From the NCBI RefSeq assembly GCF_036924535.1, contig NZ_JAZHRT010000001.1, positions 7,874,001-7,938,000 of the forward strand: 64,000 bases of DNA, written 5' to 3'. Every line of letters starts with the position of its first letter. Position 1 is the first letter of the stretch. The stretch comes from Bradyrhizobium sp. AZCC 2262 (lineage in GTDB: Bacteria; Pseudomonadota; Alphaproteobacteria; Rhizobiales; Xanthobacteraceae). Positions 45,201-54,729 of this stretch are shown in pieces. Under the pieces are notes generated by a model. That model did no database searches, was not told the DNA's origin, and was given only the letters and a program-made list of their open reading frames with translations. The position numbers were made by a program, and so were the translations under genes.

Positions 45201-47102
45201 ATGAAAAACCTTCGCATCCTGCTGCTCGCCACGACTGCCTTGACGGCGAGCCAGCTCGCGACCTCCGAATCGCAGGCGCAGACCGCACCGATCGTCGTGG
45301 CGCAAGCCAAAGATGAGGGCCCCCCGGGCACCAAGAAGGAAGCGCCGAAGGGCGCTCCGCCGCCGGCCGCCGCGCCGAAGGCGCCGGCCGCTCCACCGCC
45401 TCCGGCCGCAGCACCTCCGCGTCCGGCAGCGCCTCCGCCGCCACCGCCTGCTGCGGCTCCGCCACCGCGCCCGACGCCAGCCCCCCCGCCGCCTCCGGCC
45501 GCTGCGCCCCCGCGCCCGACACCGCCTCCGCCGCCTCCCGCGGCTGCGCCTCCGCGGCCGACACCACCCCCGCCCCCTCCGCCGCCACCGGCTGCTGCGC
45601 CGAAGGCACCGGCAACACCTCCGCCGCCTCCTGCAGCTGCGCCTGCGCGCCCGACGCCACCGCCGCCTCCTCCGCCGGCAGCCGCGCCTGTGGCTCCGAA
45701 GCAACCGGCCGCACCGACTACGCCGCCGCCCCCGCCGGCTGGCGCCAAGCAGCCGCCCGCGCCTGCCACCACGCCGGCCCCGACAGCGCCTCCGACCGCC
45801 GCCCCGCCGCCTGGCGGAAGTACGACGGCGCCGCCGCCGCGTCCCGGCGCACCGGCGACACCTCCAAGTGCGGGCGCCCCGACAACCACGCCGACCACGC
45901 CGCCGGGACGACCCGGCGCGCCGCCGCCTGCCGCGCCAAGCGCCGGCGGCGTCCCCACCGCTCCGGGCACAACGCCGCCGACTGCCGCTCCCACGGCTCC
46001 GACCGCCGTGCCGGGCGCGCCCAACGCCGCACCGCCTCCCGGCCGGGCGCAAAACGCCCCGCCGACCGTTGCACCGGCCTTCCGCCAGGCACCGCAAGTC
46101 ACCGCACCGCTGCCAGCGGCGCCGCCCGACGCAGGGATCAGGGCCATTGCTCCGGGTGCACCGCCGTCCGGACCGCAACGGCTTGACGACTTCCGCGGCC
46201 AGCGCCGCGAGAGCCAGCAGGGCGGCCGCACCATCATCACCGAGCCCGGGCGGATCATCATTCGCGATCCCGGCGGACAGCAATATGTCCGTCACAGCGA
46301 GGTGGACCGCTTCCGCTACGGCGCGCGTGACATCCAGACCCAGACCGTTGGTGGCGAGACCCGCACCGTCGTGATCAGGCCCGATGGCACGCAGGTGATC
46401 ACCGTGGTCGGCCGCGACGGCCAGTTGCTGCGGCGTATTCGCCGCGACGAGCGCGGTCGCGAGATCATCATCATCGACAACAGCTACCGCGATCCGCGTT
46501 TCGGCGGCGGATTCTATGTCGCGCTGGCGCCGCCGGTGGTCCGCATTCCCTATAACCGCTACATCGTCGATGCCGAGGAGGCGTCGCCGGAGGTACTCTA
46601 CGAGACCATGATGGCGCCGCCCGTGGAGCGGATCGAACGGCGTTATTCGCTGGACGAAATCCGCTACAGCCCGACCGTGCGCCAGCGCATGCCGAGCATC
46701 GACGTCAACACCATCAACTTCGAAACCGGATCGTGGGAAATCCCGCCCGATCAGGCGTCGAAGCTGCAGGCGATCGCCGACGGCCTCAACCGGGCGATCC
46801 AGCAGAATCCGCGTGCGGTGTTCCTGATCGAGGGCCACACCGACGCGGTCGGCAACGATGTCGACAATCTGTCGCTGTCGGATCGCCGCGCCGAATCTGC
46901 CGCGACCTTGCTGACGCAGCAGTTCAACGTGCCGGCGGAAAACCTGACCTCGCAGGGCTATGGCGAGCAGTACCTGAAGGAGCAGACCGACGGGCCGAGC
47001 GCGATCAACCGGCGCGTCACCATCCGCAACATCACGCCGCTGCTCAACGGCGGACAGGCCTCGCTGCCGCCGCCCCCGCCCGGCACCGCGCCGCCGCGCT
47101 GA
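45201..47102 (+). CDS. OmpA-family protein with a long proline-rich region
   Basis: 633 residues from ATG 45201 (CAAGGAC upstream); the frame starting at 45144 would place an odd N-terminus before the signal peptide. Signal peptide KNLRILLLATTALTASQLAT, then about residues 45-300 of Pro/Ala low-complexity repeats (APPPPPPAAAPPRPTPAPP units), a middle region with IIRDPGGQQYVRHSEVDR, and an OmpA C-terminal domain (about 500-615) with INFETGSWEIPPDQ, EGHTDAVGNDVDN and LSLSDRRAES for peptidoglycan binding. Probably spans the periplasm from outer membrane to wall. Confidence 0.85.
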   Translation: MKNLRILLLATTALTASQLATSESQAQTAPIVVAQAKDEGPPGTKKEAPKGAPPPAAAPKAPAAPPPPAAAPPRPAAPPPPPPAAAPPPRPTPAPPPPPAAAPPRPTPPPPPPAAAPPRPTPPPPPPPPPAAAPKAPATPPPPPAAAPARPTPPPPPPPAAAPVAPKQPAAPTTPPPPPAGAKQPPAPATTPAPTAPPTAAPPPGGSTTAPPPRPGAPATPPSAGAPTTTPTTPPGRPGAPPPAAPSAGGVPTAPGTTPPTAAPTAPTAVPGAPNAAPPPGRAQNAPPTVAPAFRQAPQVTAPLPAAPPDAGIRAIAPGAPPSGPQRLDDFRGQRRESQQGGRTIITEPGRIIIRDPGGQQYVRHSEVDRFRYGARDIQTQTVGGETRTVVIRPDGTQVITVVGRDGQLLRRIRRDERGREIIIIDNSYRDPRFGGGFYVALAPPVVRIPYNRYIVDAEEASPEVLYETMMAPPVERIERRYSLDEIRYSPTVRQRMPSIDVNTINFETGSWEIPPDQASKLQAIADGLNRAIQQNPRAVFLIEGHTDAVGNDVDNLSLSDRRAESAATLLTQQFNVPAENLTSQGYGEQYLKEQTDGPSAINRRVTIRNITPLLNGGQASLPPPPPGTAPPR

Positions 47103-47121
47103 GGCGATCGTTCATCAAATG

Positions 47122-47152
47122 AAAATGGCCGGGAGCAATCCCGGCCATTTTT
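47122..47152 (+). terminator. Terminator of the OmpA-family gene
   Basis: AAAATGGCCGGG/CCCGGCCATTTTT, a perfect stem with T tract, 20 bases after the stop; also suits the convergent argG. Confidence 0.9.
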
Positions 47153-47159
47153 GTTATTC

Positions 47160-47250
47160 GTCATTGCGAGATTCGCAGGATGGGCAAAGGCGCATCGCGC
47201 CGTGCCCACCGTCCGTGCCCAGACCAGAATTGGTGGGCACGCTGCGCTTT
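47160..47250. repeat. Intergenic repeat downstream of argG
   Basis: CGTCATTGCGAGATTCGCAG plus GGATGGGCAAAGGCGCATCG and the inverted GGTGGGCACGCTGCGCTTTG resemble common Bradyrhizobium palindromes; only partly symmetrical here. Confidence 0.5.
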
Positions 47251-47253
47251 GGG

Positions 47254-48669
<1,416 letters not shown>

Positions 48670-48710
48670 TTAATCGCTCTTTTTAGTGGCCCTTAACGGC
48701 TGGGATCGGA

Positions 48711-49472
48711 TTACCCCGCCTCGCGCCCGCGCCAGCGCTGCCACAGGCGATAGCCAGGCCAACCCCAGCGCCCCAGCGCGGATTCGATCTGCGCATCCGT
48801 CAGCCTCGTCGACGGCCAGCGGTAAATCCAGGCGTAGGCCAGCCAAATCACGAAGAAGCTCACCAGCCCCGCGGCGGCAACGTCGGTAAAGAAATGACCG
48901 CCGAACGCCATCCGCAGCCCAGACGTCACAACCCCGAACAGGGTCGCCGCCACATAGGCCAGAGGCCGCCACGCCGGCGGGGTCAGCGCCGCGGGCGCAT
49001 AGGTCCAGAACGCGGTGGCGCCCTCGCCGGAGAAGAACGAGCAGTTACGCCCGCACTCCCCACGCGGGTCCCACCACGGCACGAACTGCCAGGGGCCGTT
49101 GAATTCTGTCACCACCACCGGCCGCGGCCGCCCCCAATAGCTCTTGAAGGTGAGGTTCGTCAGCACGACGGCGGAGAGCAGGACGGTGACCAAGAGAAAC
49201 ACCGCTGCGCGTCCCCGAACCAGCATCGGCCGGTCCGGCCGCACCAGTTTTGCCACGATAGCGAACAGCGCCGGCAGCGCCAGCGCCCAGGCGATCCACA
49301 TCGCGCCGTCGCGCGCAACGGCGGCAAGCCCGTTCTGCTTCAGCGGAAATGATGTGCTCGTGGAATCGTAGAACAGTGCCGCCAGCTTCAGGTCGAGTTC
49401 AGGGAAAATCCCGAACAGCAGTCCGATGACGAGCGATAGGCCCAACGCGATAACAAGTCCGGTCCGGTTCAT
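48711..49472 (-). CDS. PAP2-family phosphatase
   Basis: 253 residues, six helices. PAP2 motif 1 in KSYWGRPRPVVV, motif 2 as FFSGEGATAFW and motif 3 in SGLRMAFGGHFFTDVAAAG (Arg, His, Asp). Motif 2 has SGEG where the classical motif has PSGH. Likely an inner-membrane lipid phosphatase of the LpxE type acting on lipid A or undecaprenyl pyrophosphate. ATG 49472. Confidence 0.85.
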   Translation of the reverse strand: MNRTGLVIALGLSLVIGLLFGIFPELDLKLAALFYDSTSTSFPLKQNGLAAVARDGAMWIAWALALPALFAIVAKLVRPDRPMLVRGRAAVFLLVTVLLSAVVLTNLTFKSYWGRPRPVVVTEFNGPWQFVPWWDPRGECGRNCSFFSGEGATAFWTYAPAALTPPAWRPLAYVAATLFGVVTSGLRMAFGGHFFTDVAAAGLVSFFVIWLAYAWIYRWPSTRLTDAQIESALGRWGWPGYRLWQRWRGREAG

Positions 49473-49513
49473 GGCGCGGGGTTTAGCCGAGGCGGTCCGT
49501 GATGAAAACCCCC

Positions 49514-49575
49514 GTCATTGTCTGCGACAAACGCGAAGCGTTTGCGCAAGAGAGCGCGAGCGAAGCAGCCGTGGT
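49514..49575. repeat. Half of a palindromic repeat
   Basis: CGTCATTGTCTGCGACAAACGCGAAGCGTTTGCGCAAG matches the inverse of the right arm of the 50093-50193 element; the other half is missing. Confidence 0.7.
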
Positions 49576-49580
49576 CCCCT

Positions 49581-50072
49581 TCACGCCTGCGGCCGGGACT
49601 GCGACGGCAATGGCGGCGGTGGACGCAAGGGAGGCCTTGGTTCGCGCCAGGCGCCGGCGGATCGGCCCGCGATCATCCAGTAGATCAGGCCGGCCACGAT
49701 GCCGGCACCGGTCATGATTTCGAGATGGCGGCGCACGATGCCGTCGAACCGCAGCGTGTCGGGATCGAACGGAATAAGGCCGAGATAGCAGGCCGCGCCC
49801 ACGATGGCGCCGCCGATCGCGTAGGCAAGCACGCTGCGGATATAGAAGGCTTCCGTGATCAAAACCACGACCAGCGCCGGCAGCAGCGCAAAGCCGGACA
49901 GAAAGATAAAGCCGAAGCCGAGCACGACGTTGATCGCGCTCTGGTCGATCTGGCCGTCGCCGAGATCGCTGAACTCAGGATACAGCACCGCGCCGACCAC
50001 GATCATCCCCGCCACGAAGCAGGCAGCGAGGAAAGCGAACAGGATGACGAAGAGGCGACCGATCAGGGACAT
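49581..50072 (-). CDS. Four-helix membrane protein of unknown function
   Basis: 163 residues with four membrane helices (about 5-30, 47-70, 73-95, 118-138) and a Pro/Arg-rich cytosolic tail (PRPPLRPPPPLPSQSRPQ). GQIDQSAINVVLGFGFIFLSGFALLPALVV looks conserved (quoted in part: GQIDQSAINVVLGFGFIFLS). No family name assigned. ATG 50072. rlmN lies upstream on the same strand across a repeat. Confidence 0.7.
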   Translation of the reverse strand: MSLIGRLFVILFAFLAACFVAGMIVVGAVLYPEFSDLGDGQIDQSAINVVLGFGFIFLSGFALLPALVVVLITEAFYIRSVLAYAIGGAIVGAACYLGLIPFDPDTLRFDGIVRRHLEIMTGAGIVAGLIYWMIAGRSAGAWREPRPPLRPPPPLPSQSRPQA

Positions 50073-50092
50073 GGCTGGACTCCGTCATTGCG

Positions 50093-50193
50093 AGCGAAGC
50101 GAAGCAATCCATCCTGCCGCTTGCTGGGAGATGGATTGCTTCGTCGCTTCGCTCCCTTGCGCAAACGCTTCGCGTTTGTCGCAGGCAATGACG
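50093..50193. repeat. Palindromic repeat (CGTCATTGCGAGCGAAGCGAAGC family)
   Basis: CGTCATTGCGAGCGAAGCGA ... TCGCTTCGCTCCC, then CAAACGCTTCGCGTTTGTCG and CAATGACG; nested stems between rlmN and the preceding gene. Confidence 0.85.
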
Positions 50194-50205
50194 GGGACAC
50201 TATTC

Positions 50206-51432
50206 TCAATCCGTCATCGCCATGGCGCGCAGCGCCTGGCGCTCGCGCGCGGACAGTTTTTCGGTCTCCGACTTCAACTGGCCGCAGGCGGCGAGAATGT
50301 CGCGGCCGCGCGGCGTGCGCACCGGGGAGGAATAGCCGGCGTTAAAAATATATTCGGAGAATTTTTCGATCTGCTCCCAGTCCGAGCACTCATACTTGGC
50401 GCCCGGCCACGGATTGAACGGGATCAGATTGATTTTCGCCGGAATGCCCTTGAGCAGCTTAACAAGCAGCTTGGCGTCATCCATGGAGTCGTTGACGCCC
50501 TTGAGCATCACATATTCGAAGGTGATGCGCCGCGCATTGGATGAGCCAGGATAATCGCGGCAGGCCTGCAGCAATTCGGCAATCGGATATTTGCGGTTCA
50601 GCGGCACCAGCTCGTTACGCAACTCATCGCGCACGGCGTGCAGCGAGATCGCCAGCATGACGCCGATCTCGTCGCCGGTGCGGATGATGTTGGGCACCAC
50701 GCCCGAGGTCGACAGCGTGATGCGGCGGCGGGAAATGCCGACGCCTTCATTGTCCGCGACGATCAGCAACGCATCGCGCACCGCGTCGAAATTATAAAGC
50801 GGCTCGCCCATGCCCATCATGACGACATTGGTGACGAGCCGGCTGCCGGTCGGGGTCTCGCGATCGGCCCAGTCATTGAGGCGGTCGCGCGCCACCATGA
50901 TCTGGCCGACGATTTCGCCGGCCGTGAGATTGCGCACCAGCCGCTGCGTGCCGGTGTGGCAGAACGAGCAGTTCAGCGTGCAGCCGACCTGCGAGGAAAC
51001 GCAGAGCGTGCCACGATCGGTTTCGGGAATGTAGACGCACTCGACCTCGTGCGCCTTCTGGAATGCATCACCGCTCGGCAGGCGCAACAGCCATTTGCGG
51101 GTGCCGTCGTTGGAAATCTGCTCGGCCACCACTTCGGGGCGGTCGACGGTAAAATGCTGCTCTAGTTGCGCACGCATTTCCTTGGAAATGCTGGTCATCT
51201 CGTCGAACGCCTTGGCGCCGCGGACGTACATCCAGTGCCAGAGCTGCTGCGTCCGCATCTTGCGCTGCGCAGGCTGCACGCCGATCTCGCCCAGCCGATC
51301 GGCGATTTCGGCACGCGACAGGCCGATCAGCGAGGGTTTTGCCGGCGGCACGTAGGTTTCGAGCGGAACCTTCTCCAGCGGCGCCACGGCCACTGTCGGC
51401 ATGGAATTCGTCTCGGTCGAAACTGCGGTCAT
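50206..51432 (-). CDS. rlmN: 23S rRNA (adenine2503-C2)-methyltransferase
   Basis: 408 residues. Radical SAM motif [15 protein letters not shown] (Cys-x3-Cys-x2-Cys) and the C-terminal Cys in [12 protein letters not shown] that completes the Cys pair chemistry; also methylates A37 of some tRNAs. [13 protein letters not shown] and [14 protein letters not shown] are family blocks. ATG 51432; a later ATG at 51399 is possible. Confidence 0.95.
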   Translation of the reverse strand: MTAVSTETNSMPTVAVAPLEKVPLETYVPPAKPSLIGLSRAEIADRLGEIGVQPAQRKMRTQQLWHWMYVRGAKAFDEMTSISKEMRAQLEQHFTVDRPEVVAEQISNDGTRKWLLRLPSGDAFQKAHEVECVYIPETDRGTLCVSSQVGCTLNCSFCHTGTQRLVRNLTAGEIVGQIMVARDRLNDWADRETPTGSRLVTNVVMMGMGEPLYNFDAVRDALLIVADNEGVGISRRRITLSTSGVVPNIIRTGDEIGVMLAISLHAVRDELRNELVPLNRKYPIAELLQACRDYPGSSNARRITFEYVMLKGVNDSMDDAKLLVKLLKGIPAKINLIPFNPWPGAKYECSDWEQIEKFSEYIFNAGYSSPVRTPRGRDILAACGQLKSETEKLSARERQALRAMAMTD

Positions 51433-51461
51433 CGGATTTCTGTTCTAGGGAGGTTTCTCCC

Positions 51462-51559
51462 TCACCCTGAAGAGCGGCACCTTCGCCGCGTCTCGAAGGG
51501 TGAGAGCCGGGCCTCATGGTTCGAGACGGCGCAAGCGCCTCCTCACCATGAGGGGAGGC
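51462..51559. repeat. Imperfect palindromic repeat
   Basis: CTCACCCTGAAGAGCGGCAC / TCTCGAAGGGTGAGAGCC and GCCTCATGGTTCGAGACGGC / GCCTCCTCACCATGAGGGG form two adjacent stems in the rlmN/ialB spacer. Confidence 0.6.
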
Positions 51560-51617
51560 AGCTTCAAATAGGCCTTCCAAGGCCCGTAAACAACGTCATT
51601 CTGAGCTTAAAAGCCGC

Positions 51618-52268
51618 CTAGCGCTTGCAGTCCTGCGCCAGCCGGTCGAGCGCCTGGGACAATCCCTTCAGCGAAAAGACGTCTGTGGTCTCGGTGCCCT
51701 TGGCCGAAACACCCTTGACGGTGACTTCGGCGGATTTGCGCATGGCGTTGACCATCTGCTCTTCCTCCGCGGCGTTCTTGATCCAGAGCCCGTCGCCCTG
51801 GGTATACATCGCATAGGCCGAGCCGCCGACCTCGAGAGAGGATTCCGAACCCGGCTTCAGCGCGTATCCGATCATGATCGAAACTTCGTTGACGACTCTT
51901 TCGGCCGGACGCGTCGAGACGAAAGCGTAGGCGGGATCGCGCGGACGATTCGGCGGATTGGTTTTGGAGGACGATGGTTTCGCCAGCGCGAAGCAAACCT
52001 TCCTGCCGTTCGGCGTCGCCGAGTAGGCGCCCCAGGTTCCGAACTGACCGATCAAGGTGGGTTCCGCGCCACCGGCCGCGGCGGTCGCTGCCGGTTCCGG
52101 CTTCGCAGGCTTGGCCGTCGTCGGCTTTGCCGCCGGTGCAGGTGCGGGCGCAGGCTTGGCCGCATCCTTGGCGCCTTTCGAAGCAGCGCCCTGTGCTTGC
52201 GCGAGGGATGACGTCCCAAACAACGCCGCAATCGCAACCAGAAATGTCAGTATTCGCAACACGGACAA
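51618..52268 (-). CDS. Invasion-associated locus B (IalB)-family protein
   Basis: 216 residues from TTG 52268 (GAGGGA upstream) or GTG 52262. Signal peptide LRILTFLVAIAALFGTSSLA, cleavage near AQA; then a Lys/Pro/Ala-rich linker (about 30-65) and an IalB domain (FGTWGAYSATPNGRKVCFAL to the terminal DCKR), with two Cys that probably pair. Named from the Bartonella invasion locus but common in free-living rhizobia, where its role is unknown. Confidence 0.88.
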   Translation of the reverse strand: MSVLRILTFLVAIAALFGTSSLAQAQGAASKGAKDAAKPAPAPAPAAKPTTAKPAKPEPAATAAAGGAEPTLIGQFGTWGAYSATPNGRKVCFALAKPSSSKTNPPNRPRDPAYAFVSTRPAERVVNEVSIMIGYALKPGSESSLEVGGSAYAMYTQGDGLWIKNAAEEEQMVNAMRKSAEVTVKGVSAKGTETTDVFSLKGLSQALDRLAQDCKR

Positions 52269-52409
52269 CTGGTTCCCTCATCATTGTGACTGGAAGATGG
52301 CCCGAAGGCGCATCGCGCCGCCGGGGGATGGATAGCTGGGAAATGCTTTTTTGGGAAGGCAGTTACAGCGTTGTCACCACCGTGGCGACGCTTCGTCCCA
52401 AGATCCTTG

Positions 52410-52455
52410 TGACGTCCCTTAGGCGAATCAAATGACGTCCCTTAGGCGAATCAAA
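52410..52455. repeat. 23-bp tandem direct repeat
   Basis: TGACGTCCCTTAGGCGAATC-AAA occurs twice in perfect tandem (52410-52432 and 52433-52455), 17 bases from the stop of the SDR gene and about 140 bases upstream of ialB. It is followed by a small hairpin, AAAACC-GAA-GGTTTT. Confidence 0.85.
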
Positions 52456-52471
52456 ACCGAAGGTTTTGGTT

Positions 52472-53311
52472 TCAGCCCTTCGGCCGGCGCTCGCGCTGGC
52501 TTTGCCACTGCGCATCGGTCCATTGCAGCAGATCCTCGGCGCCGGAACTGCGCAAATGCGCGCCGCCATCCTGCACCACCATCTCGCCATTGATGTAACC
52601 GGCCTGATCCGAAATCAGAAAGCTCGCCAGGTCAGCAAGTTCGCCATGCTCGCCGGCGCGGCCGAGCGGATTGCGTTGCGCCCAGCCTTCATCGCGGCCC
52701 TCGGGACGGAGCTGGCCCGAAGCGCCGGGCGTCGGAAACGCGCCGGGCGCGATCGCGACCGTGCGCACACCCTTGGGTCCCCATTCCACCGCAAGACTCC
52801 TGGTCATCGCGAGCACGGCGGACTTCGCCATCGCCGACGGCACCGTGAAGGCGCGGCCGGTGATCGTCGAGGTCGAGAGAATGCTCAGCACCACGCCTTT
52901 GTGCTTGCCGTCGATCCAGCGCCTGCCCGCGGCGAGCGTGCAGTACATCGTGCCGTGCAGCGTCGGCGCCAGGATCGCATCGGCTGCCCGCGGCGACAGG
53001 TGTTCGGTCTGCGCGATGAAGGTCGCCGCGGCATTGTTGACCAGCACGTCGATCGGCGCCTCGCGCCATATCTCTTCCATCATGGCATCGACCGCTGCGC
53101 CGTCGCGGATATCGCAGCCGATCACGCCGACCTTGCCGCCGAGTTCGCTGCGCATTCGCGCGGCCGTCGTCTCCAGCAATTCGAGCCGGCGTCCGCAAAT
53201 GATCAGCTCCGCGCCGAGCTCGACGAAGCGGTGTCCCATCGCCGCGCCGAGCCCCGAACCGCCACCGGTGACCAATATCCGCTTTCCCGCCAGCAAGCCC
53301 TTTTCAAACAT
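52472..53311 (-). CDS. SDR-family oxidoreductase
   Basis: 279 residues. ILVTGGGSGLGAAMGHRFVE is the cofactor loop and the catalytic Tyr/Lys region is changed: where YxxxK is expected the sequence reads GRAFTVPSAMAKSAVLAMTR, with Ser in place of Tyr before A-M-A-K. This resembles the 2,4-dienoyl-CoA reductase/peroxisomal branch, whose members also lack that Tyr. The C-terminal GYINGEMVVQDGGAHLRSS is typical. Divergent from the gene at 53430. Confidence 0.85.
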   Translation of the reverse strand: MFEKGLLAGKRILVTGGGSGLGAAMGHRFVELGAELIICGRRLELLETTAARMRSELGGKVGVIGCDIRDGAAVDAMMEEIWREAPIDVLVNNAAATFIAQTEHLSPRAADAILAPTLHGTMYCTLAAGRRWIDGKHKGVVLSILSTSTITGRAFTVPSAMAKSAVLAMTRSLAVEWGPKGVRTVAIAPGAFPTPGASGQLRPEGRDEGWAQRNPLGRAGEHGELADLASFLISDQAGYINGEMVVQDGGAHLRSSGAEDLLQWTDAQWQSQRERRPKG

Positions 53312-53429
53312 CGCTTGAATCCCCTTCGATCACCCTAGGCCATACGCCTGAATCGGATTGTAGCCTGCCTTCAAATCCGGCAAGAAGCATCCGGCCTCTT
53401 CTTTCCCGGTCCGACAATCAGGTGCGCCC

Positions 53430-54404
53430 ATGAAAGCCATTCTCTGCTCGCAATATTGCCAACCCGACGACCTCGTGCTGGCCGACGTGCCCGATCCGGT
53501 GGCCGAACCGGGACAGGCGGTGATTGCTATCAAGGCCGCGGCGTTGAATTTCTTCGACATCCTGATGATCCAGGGCAAGTACCAGATCAAGCCGCCGTTC
53601 CCGTTTTCGCCGGCCGCCGAGGTTGCCGGCGTGATCGAAAGCATCGGCGCCGGCGTCACCGACCTGAAGGTCGGCGACCGCGTGGTGGCGTCCTGCGGCC
53701 ATAACGGCGCGCGCGAAAAGATCGCGCTGCCCGCAAGCTCTATTGTGAAAATTCCCGACAATCTGGATTTCGATCGCGCCGCCGGCATCATCATCATCTA
53801 CGGCACGGCGCTGCACGCGCTGGAAGACCGCGCCAGCCCGAAGCCCGGCGAGACGCTTGCGGTGCTCGGCGCTGCCGGCGGCACCGGACTTGCGGCCTGC
53901 GAACTCGGCAAGCTGATGGGCCTGAAGGTGATCGCCTGCGCCTCGTCGGACGAGAAACTCGAATTTGCCAAAGCGCACGGTGCCGAGCTGACGCTGAATT
54001 ACAGCAAGGAAGACCTGAAGGAGGGCTTGCGCCGGCTCACCGGCGGCAAGGGCGTCGACATCATCTTCGATCCGGTCGGCGGCACTTACGCCGAGGCCGC
54101 ATTGCGCTCGATCGCCTGGGAAGGCCGCTTCCTGGTGATCGGCTTCGCCGCGGGCGACATCCCGAAGATGCCGCTCAACCTCGCACTGCTCAAGGGTTGC
54201 GATATCCGCGGCGTGTTCTGGGGCGCGTGGACCCGGGTCAACCCCGAGAAGAACCGCGCCAACCTGGAGAAGCTCGTGAAGTGGACCGCGGAAGGCAAGA
54301 TCTCCTCGCATGTCGACCGCGCTTTTCCGCTGGCGCAAACCGCCGAAGCGCTGAAGGTGCTCGCTGGCCGCAAGGCGATGGGCAAGGTGATCCTGCATCC
54401 CTGA
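53430..54404 (+). CDS. NADPH:quinone oxidoreductase-family (zinc-independent MDR) protein
   Basis: 324 residues. N-terminal GroES-like barrel (KAAALNFFDILMIQGKYQ, AAEVAGVIESIGAGVTDLKV) and Rossmann domain with LAVLGAAGGTGLAACELGKL and the end motif KAMGKVILHP. Lacks the structural zinc Cys cluster, so it is the quinone reductase/enoyl reductase branch. ATG 53430. Confidence 0.9.
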   Translation: MKAILCSQYCQPDDLVLADVPDPVAEPGQAVIAIKAAALNFFDILMIQGKYQIKPPFPFSPAAEVAGVIESIGAGVTDLKVGDRVVASCGHNGAREKIALPASSIVKIPDNLDFDRAAGIIIIYGTALHALEDRASPKPGETLAVLGAAGGTGLAACELGKLMGLKVIACASSDEKLEFAKAHGAELTLNYSKEDLKEGLRRLTGGKGVDIIFDPVGGTYAEAALRSIAWEGRFLVIGFAAGDIPKMPLNLALLKGCDIRGVFWGAWTRVNPEKNRANLEKLVKWTAEGKISSHVDRAFPLAQTAEALKVLAGRKAMGKVILHP

Positions 54405-54729
54405 GTGGAGATGCCGGATCATCTGTTGCATTGTCATCCATTCGAAGGGACGCAGGCCGGAGGGGCGTGTCGCCAGGTGACGCAGGCCTCTGATGTCATG
54501 TCACCGAGATAATTTTCGGTAACAATGCGTGTTCCAAAAACCCCTTATGCCGCTTCTTTGCCTCAATCATACCAATATATCTCCCCATTCGCACCGGCCA
54601 CGGTCGTTTTTTGAACCCATTCCGTGTGCGACTTTAACCATCAGTTAAGGGGCTCCTGTACGTCAACAAAAGCAAGAAGTAGGTGCAGGGGACGCCCGTA
54701 GTTGCGTTGCAGTAGTGGGGAACATCACC
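54405..54729. other. AT-richer intergenic region with CtrA-type site
   Basis: 325 bases without a gene. The first 100 bases show only CAGGCC/GGCCTG-type small inverted repeats; the middle is markedly AT-rich (CATACCAATATATCTCCCC). The CtrA-type site at 54634-54648 is the one clear regulatory element. Confidence 0.5.
54634..54648 (+). promoter_or_regulatory. CtrA-type binding site
   Basis: TTAA (54634-54637), seven bases, TTAA (54645-54648): a perfect TTAA-N7-TTAA site, the consensus for the cell-cycle regulator CtrA, 82 bases before the ATG of the next gene. Confidence 0.65.

Noticed and set aside
44220..46838. 872-codon open frame on the minus strand
   Set aside because: It lies opposite the OmpA-family and VOC genes, has Gly/Ala/Arg low-complexity sequence, and results from the GC-rich Pro codons of the sense strand; no RBS or domain.
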